Shown here: one piece after another, positions 11,691 through 22,990 of the stretch
Position numbering within the stretch: the stretch's first letter is position 1
How the letters are laid out: each line of letters starts with the position of its first letter
From: Periplaneta americana
Lineage: Eukaryota; Arthropoda; Insecta; Blattodea; Blattidae
Reading direction: 5' to 3'
Assembly: GCF_040183065.1 (NCBI RefSeq)
Contig: NC_091122.1
Span: 80,162,955 to 80,226,954 of the forward strand
DNA: 64,000 bases
Translations under genes and position numbers: made by a program
The notes under the pieces: generated by a model
The model's database searches: none
What the model saw: the letters and a program-made list of their open reading frames with translations, nothing else
What the model was told of the DNA's origin: nothing

Positions 11691-11995
11691 GATTTATTTA
11701 ATTCAGGCCCCTTATAACCCCCCTTTCAAATAAAGTATTTTGAATGCCATATAGCCTAAAATCTAAGTTACAACGAACTTAATTTATATTCCAATTTTCA
11801 TATAAATCGGTTCAGCCATTATCGCGTGAAAAGGTAACAAACATACAGACAGACACGCAAACAAAAATTTCAAAAATGCGATTTTCGGTTTCAGGGTGGT
11901 TAATTATATATGTTAGGACAAATTATTTTTGGAAAATCGAAAATTACCAGAAAAATTTCGGCTACAGATTTATTATTATTATAGATATTTTCATA
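11691..11995 (+). repeat. Right end of a dispersed insect repeat
   Basis: It contains AAATCGGTTCAGCCATTATC, CATACAGACAGACACGC, a GCGATTTTCGGTTTCAGGG stretch and an ATTATTATTATAGAT tail. This combination recurs in many arthropod genomes as I recall, and it pairs with the start-like sequence at 7620. Whether 7620-11995 was one element is inference. Confidence 0.5.
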
Positions 11996-13005
11996 CCGCA
12001 AAAAGATTTAGTTCTATTCTAATTATATATATGTTCAATTTTTTTAAATTAAGGCTGTAAAGGGGCGTAACATTTAAAGAGGTGTGAAAATTATTTTTCA
12101 TCAAAGAATTCTTTTTTTTTTAATTTCTGATTTTGAATCTGTAACTCTTCGTTGTAAAGTAGGCTCCCTGGAGTTATTAGGTGAATGTAGCGGAGGAGAA
12201 TTTTAATTTATATAAATATTCATTTTACTTTTAAATCAATTTTTCCGTAACTTTATGTTTCTTCATTCAACACCAACTTTTTTATGCCAAATATTAATTA
12301 ATTTGGATTAAATTTTTACTACAAGTATTTATGAGATAACTGCATGTTTCTATGCATTTATTTTGTGAGAAATGCTGTTAGTTTGTTTTATTAATATCTT
12401 TTGCATGACTTATAGAATAAATAACATTTTTAAAATTAAAAAAAAAAAATCAAAGTGGAATAAATGGGATATGTCATAAAATGAATGCATAGAAATGTTT
12501 CTCTATGTCTTGTGAATGTAACAAAAAAAAAAAAAGAAGCTTAAAAATTAAGATCTTATACTGAAAACTCGGGTTTGGTAATGTTTCTAAAAAGAATAAA
12601 AATTAAAAAATCAAAAGCCAAAAACATTTGGGAGTTCAAAATTTGGATTTTGTTAGTCCTTTACACAGTAAGCATGCTCTCAAAACTTGGTTGAAAAAAA
12701 ATGATTAGGAAAAAAGTTGTCATTTTTATCGGAGTGTCCCCTTAATAAATTGTGCTTGCTACACTCCTTCTTGTCTTTTTATACTTCGTTTTGAAGTAAT
12801 TATTAAATTTGGAGCAAAAGTTTCCCTTGCCTTTCATTTTTTTATTCGTTTGCTATAACCACCCGCAGTATAGTTCCAGCAGCTTTTCTGTATACAACTC
12901 CATGTCAAAAAGTGCTTTCATTTTCGGCCGCCTTTTCACCCCGACAACAAAGAACAAAGAACACGTATCGACCGTGAAAATATTACAGGGTCACTGACAG
13001 GATGG
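11996..13005. other. AT-rich stretch, nothing recognised
   Basis: Two short poly(A)-like runs lie near 12440 and 12523. No coding or structural signal is seen. Confidence 0.45.
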
Positions 13006-13570
13006 CCGCATCTGTGACTGAAGTGATAACGATCTGTCCGGGTTCGATCCCCGGCCAGGTTGTAACGGAAATTGTGGTGGATGAAGTAGATGCTGCAGAG
13101 AGTTTTCTCAGGGAAAATCTAGGTTTTCAGGTGAAGCTTCCTGTAAAGCAGATTTGAATAATTTTTCCCTTGAAATTATTGAAATTATTTTCTCAGGGCA
13201 CTCCCGTTTCCCTCTATCATTCCACCAACACTCTCCACCTCCCCCTCGTTTCATCTATCATCTGCAATAGTTAAAAATAGGCTGGATTCCGAAACTGATT
13301 TAGGAAGGGCTTGGGTTCTGGGCCCTGGCGCTTATCAGACTACTCGTGTGCGGATGTGACCTGGCTCTATCAGGGAGCAGGCAGGATGGTTAATCTGTCA
13401 GTTTTGGCTGATCAGAAAAGGGCTTATGGTTCCGGGCCTCTGGGGCTTATCAGGCTACTCGTCCGCGAAATGGGTCCTGGTCCTATCAGGGGATGTGGTA
13501 GGATAGGCCACCTGTCAGCGTTAGATTCACGAATGTCACCTGTCGGACTTAGACAATCATCACATTAGAC
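13006..13570 (+). repeat. tRNA-headed repeat with duplicated internal monomer
   Basis: A tRNA-like B box (GGTTCGATCCCC, about 13041) heads a unit that matches the minus-strand repeat at 28395-28850 through the CACTCTCCACCTCCCCCT stretch and the CACCTGTCAGCG ending. Here an internal monomer of about 115 bp beginning GGGCTT and containing GGCTTATCAG-like and CCTATCAGGG-like words occurs twice (about 13304-13415 and 13416-13530). It is SINE-like but longer than usual. The open frame across it (13311-13568) is not a gene. Confidence 0.6.
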
Positions 13571-14366
13571 CAAAGCGTGCCTCGTAAAGCCAAGCAATGC
13601 CAAAACCCAAGACTGACAGGATGCGGTGACGGCGGCGAGTGGTCGGCGTGTAGCACTGCCTGACAATGAGTTGCGTTCAATCACCGACAGCGAATATTTT
13701 GTGGATCATACCGTCCACTCATTGTGACAGACGTCGAAACCGACTTCAGTTAGTAGTCCGTTGAGTTAATATTATGTGTGTCCGTATGAATTCCTGATCG
13801 CCCAAAAGTGTAGCACCGTTTTGTGATATGGTTGTTCTGTGGTAGCTGTGAGTTTAGCCTTATGTAGTGGGATTATAAGTGCAGTTCATTGACCTCTCAA
13901 CACGATTAAAGAAAGAGTTGAGACCTCTTCTATCCCCCGAAGTTAGGTTAGTCATGTTAGCTGGACTTTCCCGGTCAAGATTTCTTGGAGAGTAGCACGT
14001 AATATTGTTGGTTATAAGCAGAGCTAGAAAATTAGTACCGAAACTGTTGTGTGCGCTTGGACTATATCTCTTCCGAATTAAAAGTAGTAACGCAGCTCTC
14101 AATGTCATTGAACATAAACGACAAACATGTACAGCCGGGTGGTAACCAAACTTGTGCTCCAATCGTCCACAGCCTTAGAATAAGAAAACAATAAGCGAAT
14201 AATAAAAAGAAATCAATAATTTGTACTCGTACTTATAAACTTCGTAACTCCCTATTTAAAATAATTTATCCATGCATATAAAAATAATATACAAAGTATA
14301 CAATTATGATTCTAGCCTCATTATGACAAATAACAATTAACATTTTCATTTTATCAAAAGAAATAC
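13571..14366. other. Stretch without recognised gene
   Basis: There is a weak minus-strand open frame at 14162-13860 without family similarity. It may belong to the hAT debris to its right. Confidence 0.35.
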
Positions 14367-14735
14367 TCATTTCATGTTCAGAAAAAAAAAACAATATTTG
14401 TATTCAGAAAATATTCGTTCTACGTCACAAGACGTTACTGGAGCAAATCTGAAATATGATACAATATTTCTCATTATCATCAGGTGAACATAACTTTGTG
14501 AATCTAATAGTGCATCTCGTATGTGGCACATACTATTAAATTTGTAATTGTTATCAAGAAAATTGTTCATTTCTACTGTAATGACAGCTAGGACGTTCAT
14601 ATCGTAATTCTGATGTTGAATGAACTTGGACTGTAACACAACTGAATGGATAGTAGCACAGCAGCACGAGATGTCAACAGACCAGCAAAACAAACTTGTA
14701 TTGACAGATGATAAATAAACTTGTCTTTCAACCAA
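14367..14735 (-). pseudogene. hAT transposase C-terminal fragment (first copy)
   Basis: The minus-strand frame includes IRDALLD and then FAPVTSCDVERIFSEYK, the start of the hAT dimerisation domain. It then runs into an A-rich stretch and stops. The catalytic core is missing. It is a separate remnant from the one at 14985-15140, which repeats the same part of the domain. Confidence 0.7.
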
Positions 14736-14984
14736 TATTTAACGAAGAATAATCCGGGTAAAAATAAAAGTGTTACCACTACCATTTGCATAATTACTCA
14801 ATAACAGATGAGTTTACATTTTTGGAATCATGCATAATAAGTAGAGGGAAGAACCGGGATACTTTAGCAATCAATGTACGCAAGCATTGACTATAGCTTT
14901 TACACACTCGGTACTGGGCACACACTGCAGACATAAACAAAGGTAGTACAGTCTGGTTATGATTGAAAATAAAGTACATGAATA

Positions 14985-15140
14985 CATACCTTATACATGC
15001 AAGGTTCCGTCTTCTTCGGTTTCGTTGCAGGCATTACAATGAACAACAAAATACATCCGAAGATTTGCGAACTGAAACGTCCTGCGGCGATCACTCAAAC
15101 AGTTTTTGTATTTTGAGAACGACCGTTCAATATCACAGGA
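14985..15140 (-). pseudogene. hAT transposase C-terminal fragment (second copy)
   Basis: The minus strand reads HLTSCDIERSFSKYKN, then LSDRRRTFQFANLRM, then YFVVHCN, a clear hAT dimerisation segment. It ends at a stop near 14985. Having the same segment twice in tandem on one strand (with 14367-14480) indicates two insertions or a duplication. Confidence 0.7.
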
Positions 15141-15207
15141 TGTCAAATGGTGAATGCAAACAATACGACTGGTGTTTCGACATTGTACTTGTACACGTTA
15201 CCAAATA

Positions 15208-16008
15208 CAGTAGAGCGTCTCGTTTAGGCACAGTGAAAACGTAAAGAAAGTGCAGATAACGTGTGGGAGAGGACGAGCCGTACGATAAATATGAGGGATG
15301 CACAAGGTTTTAGTTACAACATTTATGGGGGAGCATTAATTGAAATTATATTTTCCAAAAACACACAAAACAAAACAACACAAATTGCATAACTATATCA
15401 TACACACATTTTAACAAACAAGCACTAATTGTAATGTTGAACTAATTCAATAAAACGAATCAAATTTTGCTACTTACATGATGTTGCTTTCAAGCAGCAT
15501 TTTTTACTGTCATAAATTTCATTCTCTGTATGAGTAATATAATATCACCGTCTTCTGTGGGTGAATTAACAAAACTACAGTATATTGGTCTGAAGTGACA
15601 ACACTATTTCCTAAACATAATAATTATCCCGTCTCAAAGTTCAATTTATTCAGGTACAGTACAAGACGGTGATATTATGTTAGTCATAGAGAGAATGAAA
15701 TCCATTACCTTAAAAATGCTGCTTGAAAACATCATGTAGACTAAGTAGCAAAATTTGATTTGTTACATTGAATTATTTCAACATTACAATTCCTTGCCTG
15801 TTAAAATGTGTATATGATAATGTTATGCAATTTGTGTTCTTTTATTTTGTGTTTTTGGAAAATATAATGTCAATTAATGTTAATTAATATAATTAATTGT
15901 AATTAAAACCTTGTGCAACCCTCGTGTTTATCGTATGGCTCGACCTCCACCACACGTTACCTTCATTTTGTTTACGTTTTCACTGTGCCTAAACGAGACG
16001 CTCTACTG
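15208..16008. mobile_element. Foldback (long inverted repeat) element
   Basis: Left arm 15208-15560 and right arm 15660-16008 are inverted copies. The ends start CAGTAGAGCGTCTCGTTTAG on both sides. Arms include the paired motifs ATGCTGCTT and CACACGTTA. A loop of about 100 bp separates them. TA flanks both ends (15206-15207 and 16009-16010). There is no coding content. A transcript through it could fold into a hairpin several hundred bp long. Confidence 0.75.
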
Positions 16009-16029
16009 TACTGTCGATGACATAGCTCA

Positions 16030-16977
16030 TCTGCCCTGAACCATGGGGAAGTTAGGGGTATTGTTTAGAGGGGTGTGAGGCTAACTTTGGAGCAAGCGGC
16101 CGGCTAACGGTACTTTTGGTGTGAATACACTCTGCTAATCCCCTTTCTATTTTCTCAAAAAAAAAAAAAAAAAAAAAAAACATTTCTCTCTCTTTATTTG
16201 TATTTGGAAGACGAAGGTGAACGTTTGCTTAATAGAATTGCTGGTGTAAATATATATATTCAAAGTTAAGACATAGCAATATAAATTTCATGCGTAGAGT
16301 ACTCCATAGTAACGTGACGCGGAATTGGTAAACCAATGTTTTTATAATGCATGCTACATTGTATTTCTAACTTTCTCTCCATCCACTGCATCCACGACTA
16401 GTGCGAAATTACTACCCCAACTCCGCATTCCTTCCAGGCCAGATGAACTGTGTCACTGACAGTACACGTAAACATTGTGACAAATAACAACACTTAACGT
16501 CAGACAACTGTTCACTATGACTGCGCACAGTACTCTGCTGGTTTAGGTTCGGTTCCTACAGAACGCAACGGGACGGCTGACAAGTCATTTTGTGTTCTTA
16601 ACATAATGTACCTATGAGAGTATCATCACATGTCTAAGCTCCGTTGTGCATCAACCTATTGCCGCTGTAAAGGTTTCCCAAGCCTGCCGTCTAATAATAA
16701 GCATAGGTAGGAAGTTCGTGCCAAGACAGATTTCAGTTGAGTACAGCGAGGAGTATAGATGTCACTCGCGCTTCGACCTGCTTCTGCTCGCTACAGACGA
16801 AACTTAGTTCACATAAACAACCCATAGTTTCATTCCGTGGAGCTGTGTACAGCCGTGAATAGTTTGAAGAATATTGTTAATATATATTAATAATTTAGGT
16901 TTTGAACAAAGTCAGCTGTTGTGTTATTATTGTATAATTTACGTAATGTTAATATTATGCATTAATCCAAAAATTAA
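16030..16977. other. Non-coding stretch with poly(A) tract
   Basis: A 24-nt A run lies at 16157-16180, possibly the tail of a plus-strand retroposed sequence that begins after about 16040. No gene or SINE head is recognised. Confidence 0.4.
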
Positions 16978-17185
16978 AACCGTTTTCTTGTGCTATGTAT
17001 TTGATTGTGTTCACTTCTTTATTGTAGTGTTGTTGGCTCATGGGTATGTTGAGTAATCTGTGTACCATTGTCCTGAATGCAGCATGTTTGTGTTGTATTG
17101 TGTTGATTACTTAACATACCCATGAGCCAACAACACTACAATGAAGAAGTGGACACAATCAAATACATAGCACAAGAAAACGGTT
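16978..17185. repeat. Inverted repeat at the 5' edge of the Penelope-like element
   Basis: 16978-17058 is the near-perfect reverse complement (about 78 of 81 bases) of 17105-17185, with a 46 bp spacer. The right arm is the start of the readable Penelope-like coding region, so the left arm is an inverted copy of that region. Inverted 5' fragments are common in Penelope-like insertions. Confidence 0.85.
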
Positions 17186-17925
17186 ACAATCCAAACATAA
17201 TAGACAACATCATAAAAAAGACAAAACAAAAACTTAGCAAACACAAAAACACGCAAAACACAACACAAACACAAGAACACAAGAAATACATCACGCTAAC
17301 ATATGAAAACAAAATCACACATAAGATCGCGTCTTCATTCAGAAAGCAGAAATACAGCATAGCATACAGAACAGAAAACACACTACAAAGACATCTCAAC
17401 ACACAAAAAACACAAACAAATACGACCACACAGGTGTATACAAACTCACATGTAATAGTTGCGACAAGTTCTACATTGGACAGACAGGCAGATCATTCCA
17501 AACACGCTACAAAGAACACATTAAAGCAATAACCAGAGGACACAATACATCTACATACGCCGATCACATAACCAATGCTAACCATACATACAATAACATA
17601 AATGCGGACATGGAAATTCTACACATACAACCCAAGAACCAAAAACTCAACACACTAGAACAATACGAAATATACAAACACACTAAAACACACCCCGATC
17701 AAATTCTCAACACACAGATCAATTTCAGTACACACACACACACTATTTGACTCCACTTTTCAACAATCAAACGCACCCACACAACAGGCAGAGACGTACG
17801 AGATGACGCCGAGATCTAGTAGGCTCTGAGGATGGTGTGATGAAGCACCAAAACAGCTGTAAGCAGCACAGACTTACATAATTAACACGAGTAAGTTCGC
17901 TAGTTAATCAATGAAGTGAAGTTAC
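17105..17925 (+). pseudogene. Penelope-like element: C-terminal GIY-YIG endonuclease part
   Basis: From 17122 the frame reads MSQQHYNEEVDTI and continues to about 17420. A frameshift then moves to a frame reading HTGVYKLTCNSCDKFYIGQT. This is the GIY-YIG signature with the CxxC insertion typical of Penelope-like elements. It is followed by GRSFQTRYKEH (catalytic Arg) and NTLEQYEIY (catalytic Glu). The frame ends at TGA 17827-17829. The reverse transcriptase is missing, so the copy is 5'-truncated. Coding sequence is strikingly A/C-rich (ACA repeats) compared with the flanks. Confidence 0.85.
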
Positions 17926-18646
17926 AGTGGAGTGAGATGGCGAGTTGAGTTTTATTTACCTGTGCGTTAATATACAATCCGGTTCGTGATCAGAGGTACA
18001 GTATTCTTCCGTCTCTCCCTACGAAACGAACTCAGGTCATCACAGTGCATTTTAATTCATAGTGAACAGTTTTTTTCGAACTAGTTGCAAGTATGTATAT
18101 GGTTGTTCATTGTAACGCTAACACCTTCAACGTCGCCAAGGGACATGAAAAGTTGTGAGGTATGTATCCTACTTCATTTTCCACCATCACTAGATTGTAC
18201 TATTGACAGTAGAATTTAACACAGCATATTGACGTCGTTTACATTCATAGTAGCCTATGTCTGTCTATTATGTTCAAGGAACTCTATATCAAGTTGTGCG
18301 TACATTGGCTGCTAAAGTGTCCCGGATACTAAGCCTGGTAATGACCATGTTAAAATGAAGCTGAATGACAGTCGTTTAAAGCTGCTGGCATTAACATACA
18401 AACTCCGTGTTTTTCATATTGTTAACTACGTAGCTTCCTCTCGAGTGGACATAGTTAAATGTTTGTATACATATGCTATTTGTGCAAAAGAAGAGAAAAC
18501 AAAGAATTGTACGCATATGCAAAATAACTCAGTGATATTTTTGTCATGTTGTTAATGTAGTATGTGAATATACGTACGTAAGCCCACTGAAAATAGCAGT
18601 GTATTAATTCTAAAATATGTCTCACAAAATATTATTGTTCATGTCC

Positions 18647-18684
<38 letters not shown>

Positions 18685-19559
18685 CGGGACCTCTGCATAA
18701 GAGACCAGCATGTTGACCCGTACACCTCAGAGATGGTCCCGATATGTGTTATTGCGAAATTATATCTGTATAACCATGTCGTCAATGTAGTAGCCTATAT
18801 ATGTTAAGCCTATTTGCAAAGAGCAATGTGTTAATTTTTAAAATACACGTCTCTCAAAATATTTTTCTTTAAGCCCAAAAATGATTTATTGCGAGATTAT
18901 ACTGTATTCTGTATATAAAATAAAACTGATACAATCAATATATTGTGTATTTGTAAGATGTCATTTTTCAAGTCATAATAAAAAAAACAGATATCCTATA
19001 TGTGTACGTACAGCGGTCAAGGGGTGAAAAATCTTCAAATATTATATTATTATACTGCATATATTTTTTGCAATACTTGAATTGTAAGTTAATTATTTTT
19101 AACATATCGCAGCCCCAGTACTATACTGCATTAACTAAAAAAAAAGTGATTTTTGAGTTAATCTCTTTAATGCTACTGCATAATGTAACAAAATATGCTC
19201 TATAAAGTGTTATACAACACTATCTTTTACCATTATACCATTTCTATAGAAAGCAGTTAACGCCATATAGCATTAACTTCACTTCTTAAGTCCTGCCAGA
19301 GCTATAGGTCTAGTGCACTATTGTGACTTGATGCAATATAGCACATGGATTCCATTTGAATGAAATGCTACACAGCACTAACATGAGATGCTATCGTTTA
19401 ATGTTTCACCTTGTATTAGGTGTGTAAGAATTTATGTCCACCCAGTGGCAGTTCGTGAACTTGTGGATTGGGAGAGCTGCAGTAGATTTCGGTACATACA
19501 AATTTCACTTCTTGATACCATTACTTACTTACTATTACTATACCATTACTAATAAGTAT
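17926..19559. other. Non-coding stretch with poly(T) and duplicated segment
   Basis: A 35-nt T run lies at 18650-18684, followed by CGGGACCTCTGC and its inverted partner GGTCCCG; this looks like the tail of a minus-strand retroposon. The flanking segments 18541-18646 and 18772-18877 resemble each other (about three quarters identical by eye). No protein family is seen. Confidence 0.45.
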
Positions 19560-20205
19560 AGGACAAAAATAAATGCACTACATATCGAAAAACCAAAACT
19601 TCCTGACTTAGTTGGGAGATGTCTGTGGGACCAGTTGCTAATCCCTAAGAAAAACTAATACCATCGATTTCAGTCTGAATTTCAGATCGGCAGACACTCA
19701 ACTTACAATCTACCAGTTCATTCTGAATTGTCTTAGAATAACCTTAAACAGTGGCATGTTCCAAATGATTTTTGAGAGGCTCTTTTAGATTACTCACGAA
19801 CTGTAGCAACCCACGAAACACATCAGGGTTCTTCGAATCGTTTTTTCATCATGTCCCCTAAGGGGAAGTTCATATTGGCCACAAAATTTGATACAATCAA
19901 TTTTTTTTAAATAATTTCACGATTTTTTCTCACTTCTTGATTATGTTTGAGAATGTTTGTTCTGTTCGTTTTACTTAATTGCACAGCAGTATGAGTTGCG
20001 TAACATAGCCAATGAAACAACATTTTTCAGGCGAGACTGCGAAGATTCGTGCATTTTGCTTTTTAGGGGCAAATGTCCTAAATCTGTCACATCACTCCTA
20101 GTCCATGCAGCATCACCACCGAAGAGGAGGCAAGGAAAACAAAATACAGATTTGTTTTTGTTCACATCCACGTAACCATAAATGCTTAACGTAAATTTCA
20201 TTGTT
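19560..20205 (-). pseudogene. TTF-type zinc-finger hAT (ZMYM1-like) fragment
   Basis: The minus strand opens with YGYVDVNKNKSVFCFPCLLF then SDVTDLGHL and KMHESSQS, the TTF-type zinc finger typical of ZMYM1-like hAT proteins. After frameshifts near 19950 and beyond, it continues with QYELPLRGHDE and then TIQNELVDC. Only the N-terminal half is present and at least three frame changes are needed, so it is a remnant. Confidence 0.7.
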
Positions 20206-21307
20206 ATACTTCCTTACATATATGCACTATTTCGGCTGGATGAAGCTTAAGTAAGATTTAAGTCGGGTAACGGACGATCCTTTAATTTCACTTCACTACA
20301 TCAATATTCTCCGCAAGGGAAAGTTGAGAAAAATACAATTAATATTCTGTAATTAACACACACTCATTCTTGCAAATTTGCACTGGTTAAGTTACGGTAT
20401 TAAGATGTCACACAACGCAAAACTCAGATATACTGATGGTCAACAATTTTCTAAACCTGGAAAAGAAGTCTCTTTCGTATTTTACGTGCTATATCAAAAG
20501 GATTCTACTCGTGCAATCATTTTGAGTTAAGGCAAATATTAGGTTATGCTGGAGGCTGGATATATACGTAATAGTAAGGCAAAAGAGAATATTAATTTCG
20601 TTATATTAACTCGATAAGATTCTACAACAATAAGTATGTGAAAAGAAAATAAAAATTTTGTCATTAAGTTTCAAGGGAATAGAGAATCCATTTGACGTAG
20701 CATTACAATAGCGGTGTGGGAGGAGAGGAAAGATCCCTTGTGGCCTGGCTCTGCAAGCCACTGCAGCGAGATATGGGTTTTAAACAGCGGCAGTTTCCCT
20801 TTGCTTCCCTTCACCTCTCTACCCCCTGACCATGGAAGATACACTCTCTATGAGCTGACCACCCTGCAGATCCCAGGAATGCAGGAATTGAATGCAGTGT
20901 CAATTCCAATACAGTCGATGCACAAAAAGATTATGCATAAGATAATAGTACATATTCCCGGCCAGATGAAATATAAAGCAATTTACCAATAAAAGCTCTA
21001 ACAATTCTTATACAAATTAAAATAACTATTATTTTTATTTTTCTGTGCAGCTCCGCAGCTCCTATGGACGAGCCGCCCCTGTGTCCACTTGAGATATAAC
21101 CAATAGGGACATATACTGCAAAAAACAAAATGAGCAGGGTATTGTTGAAAGTGATGGCAGGGGTCACCATAATAATCACAAGATGCTTGAAGATTTCTAA
21201 AAAAATTCTATTCCAATGCACATTGAATCATTTCCATGTGTAGACTCACATTATTGCATATTTGTATCAAAAGACTTTCATAAAAGTATACATTAATTAA
21301 TGTATAG
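20206..21307. other. Stretch without recognised gene
   Basis: A GC-richer segment (20710-20900) stands out but shows no recognisable domain. Open frames here do not resemble any family. Confidence 0.4.
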
Positions 21308-21455
21308 TTTCCTGCACAAGGGCAGGTCCTTCACTGCAAACCCAGCATTTTCCAATCTTTCCTATGTTCTGCCTTCCTCATTCTCCGCATATGATCCGCA
21401 TAACTCAATGTTGTCTATCATCTGATAATCTTCTTCTGCCCCGAACTTAAATGAG
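21308..21455 (-). pseudogene. RTE-like LINE C-terminal tail
   Basis: The minus strand reads EEDYQMIDNIELCGSYAE, a stop, then ERLENAGFAVKDLP. This matches the RRRYQMIDDI...GSYAE...W.MLG ending that I recall from a family of insect LINEs distinct from the 45917 element. Only the last ~50 residues remain. Confidence 0.55.
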
Positions 21456-21575
21456 TTCAATAATTTCTTGCCAAGAGAATCAATGCTTAAAATGTGAAGC
21501 ATACCGAAATGAAAACGAGACAAACAGGACATCACTGGAGTCAAAAAATCAGAAATATTTGAATAAAAAAAACCT

Positions 21576-21650
21576 CGGAAAACGAATTATTTGTCTTTCT
21601 TGTGTTAATATAAAATTTAACACAAGAAAGACAAATAATACGTTTTCCGA
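21576..21650. repeat. Near-perfect hairpin
   Basis: The arm 21576-21608 (CGGAAAACG...TTGTGTTAA) and its reverse complement 21617-21650 differ at one position and enclose an 8-nt loop. It could be a remnant foldback element or a hairpin RNA source. Confidence 0.85.
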
Positions 21651-21984
21651 AGTGATATAGTGTTAAAAGTTGTGTAATTAAGATGTGTAAAAAAACCTCT
21701 CAAGACAGCAGAAGATGTGTGATGTACGCCAGGCACATGACGTGCAAGACAGCAGTGTAGCATTTTTTGACCCACAACCTGTACTATCTATCTATACTGT
21801 ATGGAGATAATACATTCTTATATTATAAAACAAAGCTATTGTGTTAAAATTTCACAGTGTACAGTATATCCGATAAAGAAGTGTTTTCATATTTCTGGCA
21901 TGAAGAAGTGCGGATGAAATTGAGGCGTTCTCTAGAACAAGACCTTCACTGCAAACTTTCATATACATATTGGAGGGAACTTAT

Positions 21985-22417
21985 GTACCCTTTGATAGAC
22001 AGGTAGAAGAAAAAATCTTTCAAAATTGGTCCTATCTATGTTCCATCAAATGGACAACCATAATATTATCATCAAAGAAAAAATGGAGAATCATTTAAAA
22101 TTAAAGAAATGGACACTACTGAAGTGTTTAATTTAAAAGCACTGGCAGAAAACATCATCCAGTTAACGAAAATAAAGAACAAGTGATCTGACATGATGAA
22201 TGTGAATTAAACGTGGGAAAATCAAAACCTTATAAAATCAGTTATAAAATTTCATACTCTGAAAGGGAATGCAAAACTATGTCAGAACAAACAGAGAGGG
22301 AGAGCTTCTGAAAATATGCAGTTGAAACCTGCAAACTCTGAAGCCTAAAAAAAATGGAATGCAGAAGAAGAAGAAGAAGAAGAAGAAGAAGAAGAAGAAG
22401 AAGAAGAAGAAGAAGAG
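21985..22417 (+). pseudogene. Degenerate coding remnant with GAA-repeat end
   Basis: The plus strand reads KIGPIYVPSNGQP, a stop, then FKIKEMDTTEVFNLKALAEN, with further stops. This resembles a protein type (EMDTxDVFxLKALA) that I recall from repeated insect loci, but I cannot name a domain. The frame runs into (GAA)n, which would encode poly-Glu. It lies outside the TIRs of the neighbouring transposon. Confidence 0.35.
22364..22417 (+). repeat. (GAA)n microsatellite
   Basis: About 18 GAA/AAG units in an otherwise AT-rich region. Confidence 0.95.
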
Positions 22418-22971
22418 GGACTTAATTTGCAATTCTTACCAGAATCTGAAAGCATCTTAACAACATGAACAGGACAATCGCGATGAAGAGTTTGCAGTAG
22501 CATTAGAGCTGTGTAATGAAGGTTATATTTTTTCTCTGTGACAATAAGACTTTCAAATACAATAATTATTTACTCAAGTTCCTACAGTTCCTTACACATT
22601 TTTCATTTATTTCTTACAAATATTATTTTATTTAATTCTATGTGTCATAATTTATAACTATTAATTTCATTCCCGTCGACAAAATTTCAGTGTTAGATTT
22701 TCTTTATACAGTATTCTGTTCACAGTGTCTATTTGGCATCACACTAACTAAAATTACAATATTTAAGCAATATGTTCTGTTGTTATTTCAACTATGTTAC
22801 TTATTAAAGAAAAATGTGACTTTACAATCATGCAAACTAGTTTATTTACATTTTTTTTTTTACTTATGCACCAACTGTATAAAATATTAACATTCCAGAA
22901 TGCAAAACTGCACTAACTCTGAATTATCATAATTATAATTATGTAGTTAACATTTCTGAAAGTTATGTAAT
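22418..22971. other. AT-rich stretch, nothing recognised
   Basis: No coding or repeat signal apart from general A/T richness. Confidence 0.45.
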
Positions 22972-22990
22972 AAATGAGGGCCTCAGTATC

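Noticed and set aside
17184-17429. Cysteine/valine-rich minus-strand frame
   Set aside because: It is the antisense of the ACA-rich Penelope-like coding region.
18088-18160. Start-like sequence reading MVVHCNANTF near a GT donor, possibly a second THAP exon
   Set aside because: The second cysteine of the zinc finger is absent, and no matching FPxD exon follows downstream.
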